Shown here piece after piece: positions 1-11,800 of a stretch of DNA of 64,000 nt. Within the stretch, counting starts at the first letter, position 1; each line of letters starts with the position of its first letter. The notes beneath the pieces were generated by a model. The model saw only the letters and a program-made list of their open reading frames with translations, was not told where the DNA came from and did not search any database. The DNA lies in the NCBI GenBank assembly GCA_903813345.2, contig CAIIXF020000009.1, positions 4,552,347 to 4,616,346 of the forward strand. The letters are read 5' to 3'. The position numbers were made by a program, and so were the translations under genes. Origin of the DNA: Owenia fusiformis (lineage: Eukaryota; Annelida; Polychaeta; Sabellida; Oweniidae).

Positions 1-801
1 TCATGCTAATCAATGTGATTGCAATAGGATTTGGATATCTGACAAAAAGTTAGCTGAAGAAACTAGTTCATTATGACATATACAAAAACCACATATTTAC
101 TCTATGCATATTTTCTGCACAGTTTAGTTAAAACCAAACCCCAGTTATAATCCAAATCTCTGCAGAAGTTGTATCATGTAACATTGATTCATTACCATCC
201 CATGCAGTGATCTGTTCAAGAAAGTTAAGGAGCTGCACCAACTTGAAATTCTGAAACGTATTTCACCCAGCTGCAAATCCATTTGCACCCACTTGAAAAT
301 GGAAATATTGTTAGATAGCATGTTTAACCAGTCTTGGTCTGAAGAATGAAAACGTGAGTTTGATACTCACTTGAGTGAAAGATCGGGAGGGGGAGAACAT
401 TCCATGATAAACTGTTCACAATCCTCAAGGGTTTAGTGTTAGGCTGAGCATCTTATCTCAATGCTTTGATTTGTATTCCATGTTATAGGTAGATAAGCCC
501 ACTGTAATCAACATGGGGCTGTTCATGGTACATGGGAGATACGTCTGCTCCAATCAACATGGGGCTATTCATGGTAGATAAGTCTGCATTAAGACGTCAT
601 GGTGGTCATCAGATTCAAGGTTAATGCCTTGTTTGTTGATAACACTTGGATGTTCCTTTACAAGGAGATAAAGAGGATGTGTAAAGATTGACTGAAGTTA
701 AGCTTCAAAGATTTTCTAAACAGAAGAAACGCCTTTTCATTTAAAGGTTCTATATTAAGTGCATTACATGATTGCCGCAATTTGATAGGCTGTTCAACAG
801 T

Positions 802-1153
802 TACCCTTTGCATTTGTTCGACTTCACTTCTTAAAAGAGAGCTTCGTCTTCACTCTTTCAATTTACAATAAATCTCTGATCTCACCGAGCCAATCAGAGT
901 TCGTCGTCGAAATACAGACAACTTTCTATATGGTCATTTCCTATGATATCACCGCATCTAAGTAATGAGCACATATTTAGCATGCGTTACTTCCACTTCG
1001 CTGATTGGTTGAGGAAGGGTCGGCGTGGTAGATTTAAAATGATTTATTACCTGGGCTGTCACAAGCACCAATTTTTGGGGCGGGGCTGCTAAACTGTAAT
1101 ATAGTCTGTACTAGGCAGAGGGTAGTTTATTACTAGACTCTGTGCTCAGGGTA
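802..1153. mobile_element. TIR element, TACCCTTTG...CAGGGTA family, copy 1 (352 bp)
   Basis: It starts with TACCCTTTGCATTTG and ends with CTCTGTGCTCAGGGTA, so the termini are short imperfect inverted repeats. The segment 'cttcacttcttaaaagagag' recurs in the 80-bp copy at 56697, and 'ctagactctg' near the right end recurs in the copies at 47261 and 56697. No coding capacity. This is the longest of three copies and the other two look like internal deletion derivatives. The superfamily is not assigned. Confidence 0.5.
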
Positions 1154-1752
1154 TTCAACAGTCCTCTCCATTACCCAATTCAACTGTGAAGAGCAAGAAA
1201 GATTGCCAAATGGCAAGGAGGTAACCATTGGAGTTTCTACTCAGATATGGCCTTAACCCTCATGGTACAGGCCCCAGTTTCTCTGATGCTGAATATCACT
1301 AGGGAGATAAATGATATCTACCTGATAGCTGATTAGTGTGATAAAACGGTAAATGGTTTATCAATGTTGTCTCTGGGGGGAGGAACATTTGAACTGTTTA
1401 TGAACCTGAAATGCTGAATAGTTGTATCATTCCCAAAATGGTTATACATCTCCACATGAGCATTAAGAAAACGCTTGCAACCACCTGAAAACCTATTTGC
1501 AACCACTTTAAACTGAGAAAAAGTCAAAAGGTACCTGTATATTCTGACAAACCTGATCAAAATGATGGAAGTGAGAAGTTTGCATTCACTTGAGAAAAAT
1601 CACCGGGAGAACATTTGTACTGCATTAAGTTATAAGAACAGGATAACTAGAATTATTGGAATCTGGTAATATAAGAAGTTTATTAATAGATAGCAGGGAT
1701 CCATTCTCTTCAAAATAGACTTCCTTATGCTCAAACTTTCCTTCCTAATAGC

Positions 1753-1878
1753 TCTAAGGTGAGAGCTGAATGTTGTATTATAGAGGGTTAAGGTGGCTCA
1801 CCTGGCTTAGAGGCTTCTAAGGTGAGAGCTGAATGTTGTATTATAGAAGGTTAAGGTGGCTCACCTGGCTTAGAGGCT
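1753..1878. repeat. 63-bp tandem duplication
   Basis: Two nearly identical 63-bp units beginning tctaaggtgagagctg sit head to tail (first at 1753, second at 1816), differing by about one base. This is a recent local duplication with no coding role visible. Confidence 0.85.
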
Positions 1879-2754
1879 TCTCCTGCAGGAGATAATGGGA
1901 TACCTGACTACACAGTTGTTACTCAGTGCCATTTCCGTCTCTTTACCGTTTGTAAACATTCAAACAAACAACTGTACAAACAAATCAACTAACAAACAAA
2001 CAATATTTGGTTGTTGAATTATTTTTGTCTTAGTTCTCTGACTGGGAATACAACCTTGACCTTAAATTACACTGCATAACAGGTGTGACAAAATGTATTT
2101 AAATATTTCATTTCAGGAAAGTTTTCTCCTCAGTTGAAAGTGAGCAAATTAAAGATTGCATGTTAAGTTTCCTAAATTTAGCTTGTTCTCATAATTCAGT
2201 GAATGGTAAATTTATAACCAGTTAGACTTCAACCTATGTATGATCATTTACCTGGGGATATACTCTAAGGCTATACAGTTACAGATGCATAGCCCAATCA
2301 ACATGCTATAATTGTTCATTTGAAAAATTGAACATTTTGGAGCAATTAATGGGACTGTAAAATTATTTCATGTCAAGCCAGGGTTGCCCCTTCAGATCAA
2401 AGAATTATACATAATCATAATGTTCCCTATATGACTGTATTTATATACTATAGTACTTGTCATGCAATTGGTAGACCATATAAAAAAGAACTTAACATGT
2501 GTTGTGGGTTACTCAAAAAGTTTTGGAAATCCTCAGTTGATTCTCATGCTCAAATGCATGCTATGTTGTTTTGTTATCAATGAATCTATTCAGAAAATAA
2601 TAAAGATAGTGGATCTTTAATTATTCATGGGGAGGGATGCAAAATGATGAAAAAGCATTATATTGGTATAAGTGAAGTACCCCCAGACCCACCCTCTTAT
2701 CTGCTGTGACTGATACAAGGTTTATTTTATCAAATGTACTTTCTCTACTTTCAG

Positions 2755-2816
2755 AGCTATAGTTCCCCTGGTAGTCAGAATTTGAGCAACCAGATGCAGG
2801 GCATGAATATATCCAA
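2755..2816 (+). CDS. Zasp: Zasp exon a: small Ser/Gln-rich exon
   Basis: It is bounded by a strong acceptor (ctttctctactttcag) and the donor gtaagt. Only one frame is open (SYSSPGSQNLSN...). It starts on a codon boundary and ends with two bases, 'AA', which the next exon completes as AAT. The phase match is the main support; there is no motif. Confidence 0.65.
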
Positions 2817-5800
2817 GTAAGTCTTTGAACAACCCTCAATATTTAAAAAATGAAAATGAATCCTTTTGATTCTTTTGAACATTCAAGAAGTTCATACTTA
2901 AAGATATCTTCATTTCAAGTATTGTCTCTAAAATTAGTCTCTGGCCTCACTTTGGCTTTCGATAAAAGGAATATCTATAAAATTTTCAATTTCAGGATTA
3001 AGTCATCTGCATGGGTTGTTTTGTTGTATTTGTTTTACCATGCATGATATAAATCAATAAAAAAGTAACATAAATTGAATTAATTGTAATATAGAAATGT
3101 CAGATTCTAAAATGCTCTATTTGTAAATGACATTATCTCAGGCTCGTATCTAGGTATAGCAAACAGGAAAATTCAAGTACAGAATGAGGTACATACATTT
3201 TGTATCTCTACAATTTTGACCTTTAAACAACTCCACTATTGAAGTACTGGTCCTAAACATGGAATGCGAAGCATTTAGAATCTCATCCTACCATGCATGG
3301 TTTTAGCGTTCGGTATGATTGCATTTTGCGGTTACAGAGTGAAGAAATAAAAAACATATAGAAACTATCTGACAGTTCAAGTATTTAACCCATATACATC
3401 TTTCATGATTTATTTTACCATTTAAATCATTCTTTTTAAGATGTGTTTATGTAGATTTGATTAGGTCTAATTATAGGTTTATCAGCCTCTGAAAAAAACA
3501 CTTTTACTTGGAGTTGTATGTTAACATACAAATATTTATGAATGAATTGAAAATGTCAGGTAGTTTGTAAAAGTTTTAAAAATGATCAAAAGTGAAAGTT
3601 CCCAAGATGTCAAGGCCAAAGTTGTGGGATGTAAGTACATGTGATTGTGAAGGGTGAATAATATTTAACCCTTTCATTTCTGAGTATATTTATCTGAAAA
3701 ACTGAAAATACTCTTTCAATCTCAAAATTTGAATTATGGGGACATTACCTTTTGGATCGCCCCTAAGCCACTGCAAAGGATTTTGATAAAAATTTGATAT
3801 TATCAGAGAAGTTTATGGTTTATACTCAGAATTGAAAGGGTTAACTTACATGTATAAATGATTTCAATTTCTTTATTCATGTTTTGTTATAAAAGTAACC
3901 AGCCCCGGGCTGCACCTGTGCAACGTGCCCCTGCAAAACCACTGGAAGACATTACCCAGAGTGCAACATACCAAATGTTGAAGCAGTCTGACCCAGCACC
4001 ATACAGGAGTGGTGATGGGAACAACAATGCCTCCTCTGGTGGGAGGAAACAATCCAGAACATTCATGATGCTGCAGAATATGATTGACAGCGGGGAGGGT
4101 AAGAATGAACATTTTTATGAATTTGTCTTAGTCTTGCATAAGAGGAGGAAAATCCCATAATTCATAGATGTACTTTTCTCTATATAAAGAACCTCTAGAG
4201 TTTCACCTTTATATGGAGATGGTTCATCTATGTATGAATTCTGGGTTATTCCTCCTGTTGTCTTGAACACGTGTCTGAACCAACTCCTAAAAGATTCACC
4301 CTCCCAAGCCCCTCCAAAGGTTCCTGGAAGACTGCCATGCTTGGGAGGGTTGGGCATTGACGGCTTGAAGCAAGACTAGTTCTATTCTGACTTTAGATTT
4401 GAGATTTCACCTTCAATGACCTTCACAGGGTCAAAAAAGGTCATTTTTCAACTTGCTTCAAATTACCAAGTTACTACAAGTTATCAGAAATTCAAATCTG
4501 ACTAAGATTGAACTCATAATATTGTGAGCAACTAGGTGGTGACATTTTGTCATGTTAATGCCTTGTTTCATTATAGTTTGAGTTGATATGAAACTCTCCC
4601 TTTTGATCATTATAATTAGAACATTGGTGAATAATTGATAGGAAATGTGAGAGGTGATAAACATTGTTATTTTAATTTTTGTCCCTGGGCTGTGCTGCTC
4701 ACACAGTTAATGTAATTGGATAATTGGAAGCTATGATAATGTGAACAAGGTGGTCTATCCTATAGCTAATATACATATAATGTTGTTTCTTCTATATACA
4801 GTACAACTGTCTAAGTGGAACATCTTTGGTACCCATAAAAAGTGTTCCACTTTGGAGGTGTTCCACTTACAGAGGTTCATTTAACAATATGTGAATAGGT
4901 TTGCTGGACTTTCAAAAGCATTTCATTTATTGATGTGTTTCACTTACATAGAGGTACTCTCTCTGTCAAGGGAATTTACATTTCCACAAATATCAACTTT
5001 GGAGGAAACCATAGAAATCAAAACCCAACAAATCATTTTGGATCAACCAGATTCGGATCTACCATTTTTTATCTTGCTTCTTGTTGTTGTATCATGTTGT
5101 CCCACTTATCATCTCCATTATTTTTCATTGATGTACGGGTGGTGATCAATAAGTAATGGACGTTTTTTTACACAGATGCTTTTTATAGACCAATCACTTT
5201 GATTTTCTTACCAGTGATACGTCATTCAATTATCTATCAACTCTGAAGATTTGAAAACAAAACATGTAATATATTTTGATATATCTTTATTTCCGTGAAG
5301 GATGTGTAGGTACCCCGGGACCGACATTTACGTCAAACATTCTGAAGCTATTTTAGCTTGTTTAACATGCAATGCAGTTGAATGCAGGCTGAACAAAACA
5401 AACCATTATGGTCATGAATTACCCCATTTTGTTATGTCATAGTTGATTTTGAATATTTTATCATCACTATGTGGTATTCATGCCACATTCATTCCACAGG
5501 TCCCTCTACATAGGTTCCATCAAGTGCTACATGTACACAATTACTCATCCTCTTAACTCAAGATTGTGAGACAAGGCTGAATCCATTCTCTGACATGGTA
5601 GCAAGATGCAGTTGCACGGGTTGTTTTATTTCATCAATGGCAATAAACCTGCATCCTTTCTCTATAGAAATAAGTAGTATAGAAATAAATAAGTCACATG
5701 TGAGCAGATCTGCACAATATGGTGCATTGGCCAAGAGCTCAATTTTGAGGTCCAGGGATATTGTTTTCTGAACATTTTGAGATCTGTGGGCAGGTGCATT

Positions 5801-8800
5801 GTCCATATGGAGTAGGGTGTTCCCTTCTCTCACCACCCCTTTCTTCCACAATGCTTTCTCAAATTGACCTGCAAACCCCTTCCATACAACACTCTGACAT
5901 CACAATACTTTCTGTTTATGTGTTACCAGTCAGCAAAAATGTCAAACAACACAACACTTGTTGCATATAAAAAGTTCAAATCTAACTGAAATTTGCCAAA
6001 CTGGCTAAAAACTGAATATGTGACGTAAATGTCGGTCCCGGGGTACCTGTACCTCCTTCACGGAAATAAGGATATATCAACATATATTATATATTTTGTC
6101 TTCAAATCTTCAGAATTGATAGATAATTGAATGACGTATCACTGGTAGGAAAATCAAAGGGATTGGTCTATAAAAGGTATCTGTGTAAAAAAGCGTCCAT
6201 TACTTATTGATCACCCCTCGTACAATGTATATAGCCCATTACATTAAATCTGAGAAATGTCCCCTTCTAAGAAAGAGAAGCAAAAATTTGTTACAACACC
6301 TTTGAAACCCTCCAATATTTTTTCCATTCATGTGCTATTCAAGTTACAGAGATTTTATCCACATGTAAGCAAGATTTATTTGATCCAAGACAAATTCTCC
6401 ATCCCACAAAGGTATTCACCCTTTTTCTTGTTTTACTATAGTTATTTCATATACAGGGTGTTCAAAAAGTATTAGGACTGGTGCTGGTATTTTGTTAAAT
6501 ATGTACCAATCATCTTCAAAAATTTACATAATGTATTTTCATGTATTGTAACTAAGACTGAAAAGTTTCAACAAAAATGATGAAACTCGGTCCTGTTACT
6601 TTTGGAACACCCTGTACACACATAACAGTCCTCGTAGAACAACAGAGCATCCACTAACATTGTTTTAAATTTCAGAACTACCAACCCCGGCCCTGGCTAA
6701 AACACAGAACAAACCCCAACAAGAGGAAGAGGAAAGATACACCGCAGTGATGCACTCCCAATATAACACCCCTATAGGACTATATTCTGCTGATAATGCC
6801 CTGGACACTTTTAAAGGGCAGGTCAAAGACATTGTACCAGATGCATCGTAAGTATATTATATAAAAAAAACATTGCTTTATGGTGCTTTTTGGGTTGGTC
6901 AATTTTTCGAAGGTGCATTCTCAAGAAATTTTCATTGGATTCAATTAATTGGCTTAAATTTTTGCAATTTATAAACATTTTTCAATGTATGTCTGGCTTG
7001 TCCCTTCACATATTTTTGACATCTTGCAATATCCTAAAATCTATATAGAATCCCCCAAATTGTCACATAACTGAACTTGGTGCATGTGGTGGATCCATAG
7101 ATCTGATCCTTTCATGTAAAGTGTACGCACATGACATGTAGTTGCAAGCCTATGTAGAACACATTGCATGCACTTGATAATAATCTGCATGATTTAAAAT
7201 ATTCATTTATGAATCAAGCTTCTGTTTCCCCTCCTCTTTAATGGTGTTAGTCCTAAATGTGGTATAACACACCATGCATCGGTCCCATGGTTTGGCTAAC
7301 TTTTTCCCTGGTCACTGTCAGACATTTCGCAATCTTTATATGACCCTTTGCCATATTGATCCTCATAACATTTTAAACAGCTTATGTTTAACTAGGTGAT
7401 ACAGAGCATGTTAAGCAATGATTTATTTAACATAAAAGAAGTCTTGCCAGGCCATGTGTACCCATATAGTGTCAGAATAGCTCCATAACCAAACCGGATC
7501 CTCAAAACATGTCTGAATTGTTTCCTCATGTATTACTCTATCATGTCCAATATTTTTTGCCTTTTAAATATTACATATCATATCCAAATTAATATTTGGT
7601 ATGACACAATTTGATGAGGATCAACACGAGATAAATTTGAAGTATTTTGAGTTGGGTTTATGCTGACACTTCAGTTTGCAAAAGCTAATGGAGTTATTAT
7701 GACACTACCCCCAATCCCCATGCATGTTTGTGTATGTTATAGCCTAAATGAGAACGGGATTGCTAAAAGTGAGAAACTCAAACCCAGCGAGACAATGAAA
7801 TTAGTACAACAGGAAATGAAGCAAGAAAGTGCTCGAAGGAAATCAGAGCGAGGTTCCGGAGATGACCAATATTTCCATGGTTCCAATAACCCAAACATTC
7901 AGTCTCGGTCGTTCAAATATCTCCAGACATCTTTAGACCATGGAAGAGGTTGGAATGCACTAATGCCATCTTTTAATCTTCTCTATAGTTACTTTTATAT
8001 TTTTGTTATTTTTTCTAGTGTATAATAAGATAGAAATAAGCATGTTTTACAATAGAATATATTTACATAGGATATTTTAGTAATTTTTGTCAGGTGAAAG
8101 TTTTCTACCATGGTGGTTAACTCTTTCATGCCAGATAATAAGCATGATGTTAGAAATGAATGAAATGCACATTGCATGGCATTGAATGGGTTAGAGGTAA
8201 TTACTAACCTTTATGTTTACTAACTTTCAGAGCCCCCTCCACCTAACAGTGACCCCCCTGATGGACAGGCTGTGTCCCAGCCTGCCCCTGAATCATTTAG
8301 TCAGCCCAAAATTCAAACTCCTCCCCTTCAATCTCAGGCCCCTCCCACATCACAAGTGGCACCTGTCAATCAAACTGTAACTCCAGCTGAAGATCCTCCC
8401 ACTGATGAACCTTACCGATATACCCCTTCAATCACACATACCACACCTACCCCTCCATTATACGGTTCCGCCCCAAAACAATATGACCAACCTACAAAAC
8501 CCTATGTCCCTCCTACAAAATCATATGCCCCACCCACTAAATCATATGCCCCACCCACAAAATCATATGCCACACCCCCAGAAGATGATAAAGTGACAGC
8601 TGTCATGCACTCACAGTATAATACACCAATAGGGCTCTACTCTGCAACAAATGCTTACGACTCATTTAAAGGTCAAGTTTCTGGGACCTTAGACATGGAA
8701 GGGTAATAATATGCACTAAAATTGTAAAATCAGATATCAATAAGTTACTAATGATTATTTAACTAAATCATGCTTTTTTGCTGATTTTTATGTAAATTCA

Positions 8801-11800
8801 TTGATTATAGATGTATTTGGAAGTTATTGCTTTAATTGTTAATCACATCAGTGTAAGCTTTCACCCATGAATCGTTAATGCATTTAGTACTGTATCCTGT
8901 TGTATAATTTGGGTCAAAGCACTGGCTCTAGAAATGGCCACTGTTAAATATAGCAAGTTCTTATGATTTCTTACATAGGAGTTATTGCTTGAAAACCTAC
9001 GATTCATGATTGATATGATTCAGGATTCAATTTTTTCCATGTTGTCGCGTTACATTGTGAAAGACAAGAATCTAAAGATATTTTAGAGAAAGTTGTCTTC
9101 AAGGTAACATATTTCAAGGATTCAATGTATGCTTCCTGTTTTGTAGAGAACTCCCCACACAGGAGGCAAAAGCCATTCAACCTTCAGAAACAATGCGATT
9201 GGTCCAGGATCAAGATAACCAGCCAATGAGAAGAGAGAATGAGTCCACATTTACTGGAACTGGATCAGACCCCATTCATTCAAGGACATTCAAAGTGTTA
9301 CAAAGCCAAATGTCAGGAGGAGGGTAAGGGTTAATACAAAATCAAAACCCTATAAACTGTACAATAAATGGGTTAATTTAGAAAAACAGCCAAAATATGC
9401 ATATGTAAATCAAACTTAAAAGTGAAATAGTAGTCAACATTATAGTCAACATTTATAGTCAACATTATAAGTCAACATTTTAGTCAACGTTATAGTCAAC
9501 ATTATAGTCAACATTTATAGTCAACATTATAAGTCAACATTATAAGTCAACATTTTAGTCAACATTATAGTCAACATTTATAGTCAACATTATAAGTCAA
9601 CATTTATAGTCAACATTTATAGTCAACATTATAAGTCAACATTTTAGTCAACATTTATAGTCAACATTATAAGTCAACATTTTAGTCAACATTATAGTCA
9701 ACATTATAAGTCAACATTATAAGTCAACATTTTAGTCAACATTTTAGTCAACATTTATAGTCAACATTATAAGTCAACATTTTAGTCAACATTATAGTCA
9801 ACATTATAGTCAACATTTATATGCGATTTCATGACTTCAGTTGCAACTTTAATGGTCTTAGTAAATATAGTAATAAATAAAATCATAAGGCATTTTTATG
9901 CATGAGATAGGAAAATCATTGATAAAACTTTACGAAGGACTTCAATTTGTTTTATTATAACCTGTTGCAATATAGATAAGCATATTGAGAATTATATACA
10001 TATGAAAATGCATTATAGAAAAAAATTGTTTTCAATTACCTGCATAAAGATCAAATACCCTAATGGAGTAGAGAGGTCAAAAGAGGTAACAATGCATTTA
10101 GAAGTGATTGTTCTTGAAGTTTGCATGCATGAATGGTTTTGCGTATTTCAGTGGTTTTTTCCCCATTTTGAAAATTGTTGAAGTTTGTTAACAGAGTCAA
10201 ATATTTTGGTCGGCAGAGGAAAATTGTTTCATTCATGCCAATGAAACAGTTTTTGTGGATAAACTAATAAAGCTATAAGATGTTTTGTCTTGAATTATCA
10301 CCCCCTATAGTTTGGAAGAAAGTAGGAGGTTGGGGGTGGGAGGAGGGGGGGGGGGTTTGAGGATTTGAACTAATAAAGCTATTGAATGTTTTGTCTTGAA
10401 TTTTCACCTCCTACAGTTTGGAAGAAAGTAGAAGGGGGGGAGGGGGTTCTGAGGATTTGATGCATGTACTCCATGCATGTAGTTTAACATGTACATTTTT
10501 AAGAGTTAACAAACTAAATATGATTATGTAAAACCCATTGTTTTAAAATACAGGGTGTTTCATATGTATGCAGCTCAGTAGATGCACAAATGGGACACCC
10601 TGTATTTAATAAAATGAATTGTCTTAAAAAGCTATGAGAGAGTTATTGAATCATTCTTGTTACAGGGCTCCTGCTGGACCTCCATCCCAAGGATACAAAC
10701 CTGCCCCAGCTCCAGGTAGGACTTTTATTCCTTGGAGAAAGTGATGGATATGTCCGAGTGGCTCACGGTTAGATGTGGTAGAGCGGAGTGGGTTGGAATA
10801 CTTAGAGAGATTACCAAAATGCATATAAAATTGAAATAAAATTTTTAAAAATTTATTTCATCAAAAATATATTCAATATCAGTTACTCAAAATTATGAAT
10901 CTGAATAGAAATAATTCAGATATGGATATGGAAGTTGAATCTGAATAAAATTAATTCCGATTTGAGTATCAATAAATTACATAAACTTTACTGACATTTA
11001 GATATCAAACAGAGGTTCAAATTGTGTTAAAATTGTGATGCCTGGACTGTAATAATAAAATATTTTACACATGTTTTATACATGTATATGCATAGGAACC
11101 AGATATCATTTGTCGATACAAAATTGATTGGATCGAAAAGTGAGATTCATCATTTTCAGTAAAATAATAATCGTTTTATCACAGTATTAATTATTTGTTA
11201 AATGCATCCTTGAGAAAAGTAAGTTTAAAGATGTTCTTGAGAAATATTTTCATACAAATCAATTCAGCGAATCATGTAGTGATAGAACGTAGGATAATAT
11301 TACACATAATTTCAACATATATGATTGAACACAGATTTTAGTGGATATCAAAGCTGAATCTGAATAAAATTAATTCTAAGTTTTGTTTTTTCATCCACAG
11401 AATTGCTAGGTACTCACTCTGTACATATTTGACATTACTGAAGTAGAAATTAAAATACATGACCTAGATATATGATTCTTACTAAAAGTTGGCCAAACTG
11501 AAGTAACGAACCCTGACAGGCGACAGAAATTTTTATCTTTTAGGTTGATACCATAACACTAAAATAAATACATCCTTTTGAGAGTTTGAACCCAAAATGT
11601 TCAGGTTTTAGAATCTTATGAAGTCATAAATATGAATGTAAAACACAGCATACTGAAATATAAATTGAAATGTTTGAAACAATACCCATTGGTTCTTTAC
11701 ACTTGTATTTTATTATAAATTATATAGATGTGAATTGAATTTTTAGAATGAATATTTTTGTTTCGGCCATTTTGAATTGTGTGACCCACCCTCGTAGACT

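Larger units (their letters stand above)
1..2754. other. Non-coding stretch upstream of first visible Zasp exon
   Basis: No exon with supportable splice sites or family similarity was found here. It is probably an intron of the Zasp-like gene whose first visible exon starts at 2755, because the PDZ-coding exons must lie further upstream. It contains a short degenerate repeat with 'atcaacatggggct' at about 506 and 556, a terminal-inverted-repeat element at 802-1153 and a 63-bp tandem duplication at 1753-1878. The short open frames present are not conserved-looking. Confidence 0.5.

Noticed and set aside
3901-3902. Alternative acceptor cag at 3900-3902 for the Zasp exon
   Set aside because: Joining there would put the preceding 62-base exon out of frame; the AG at 3894-3895 fits.
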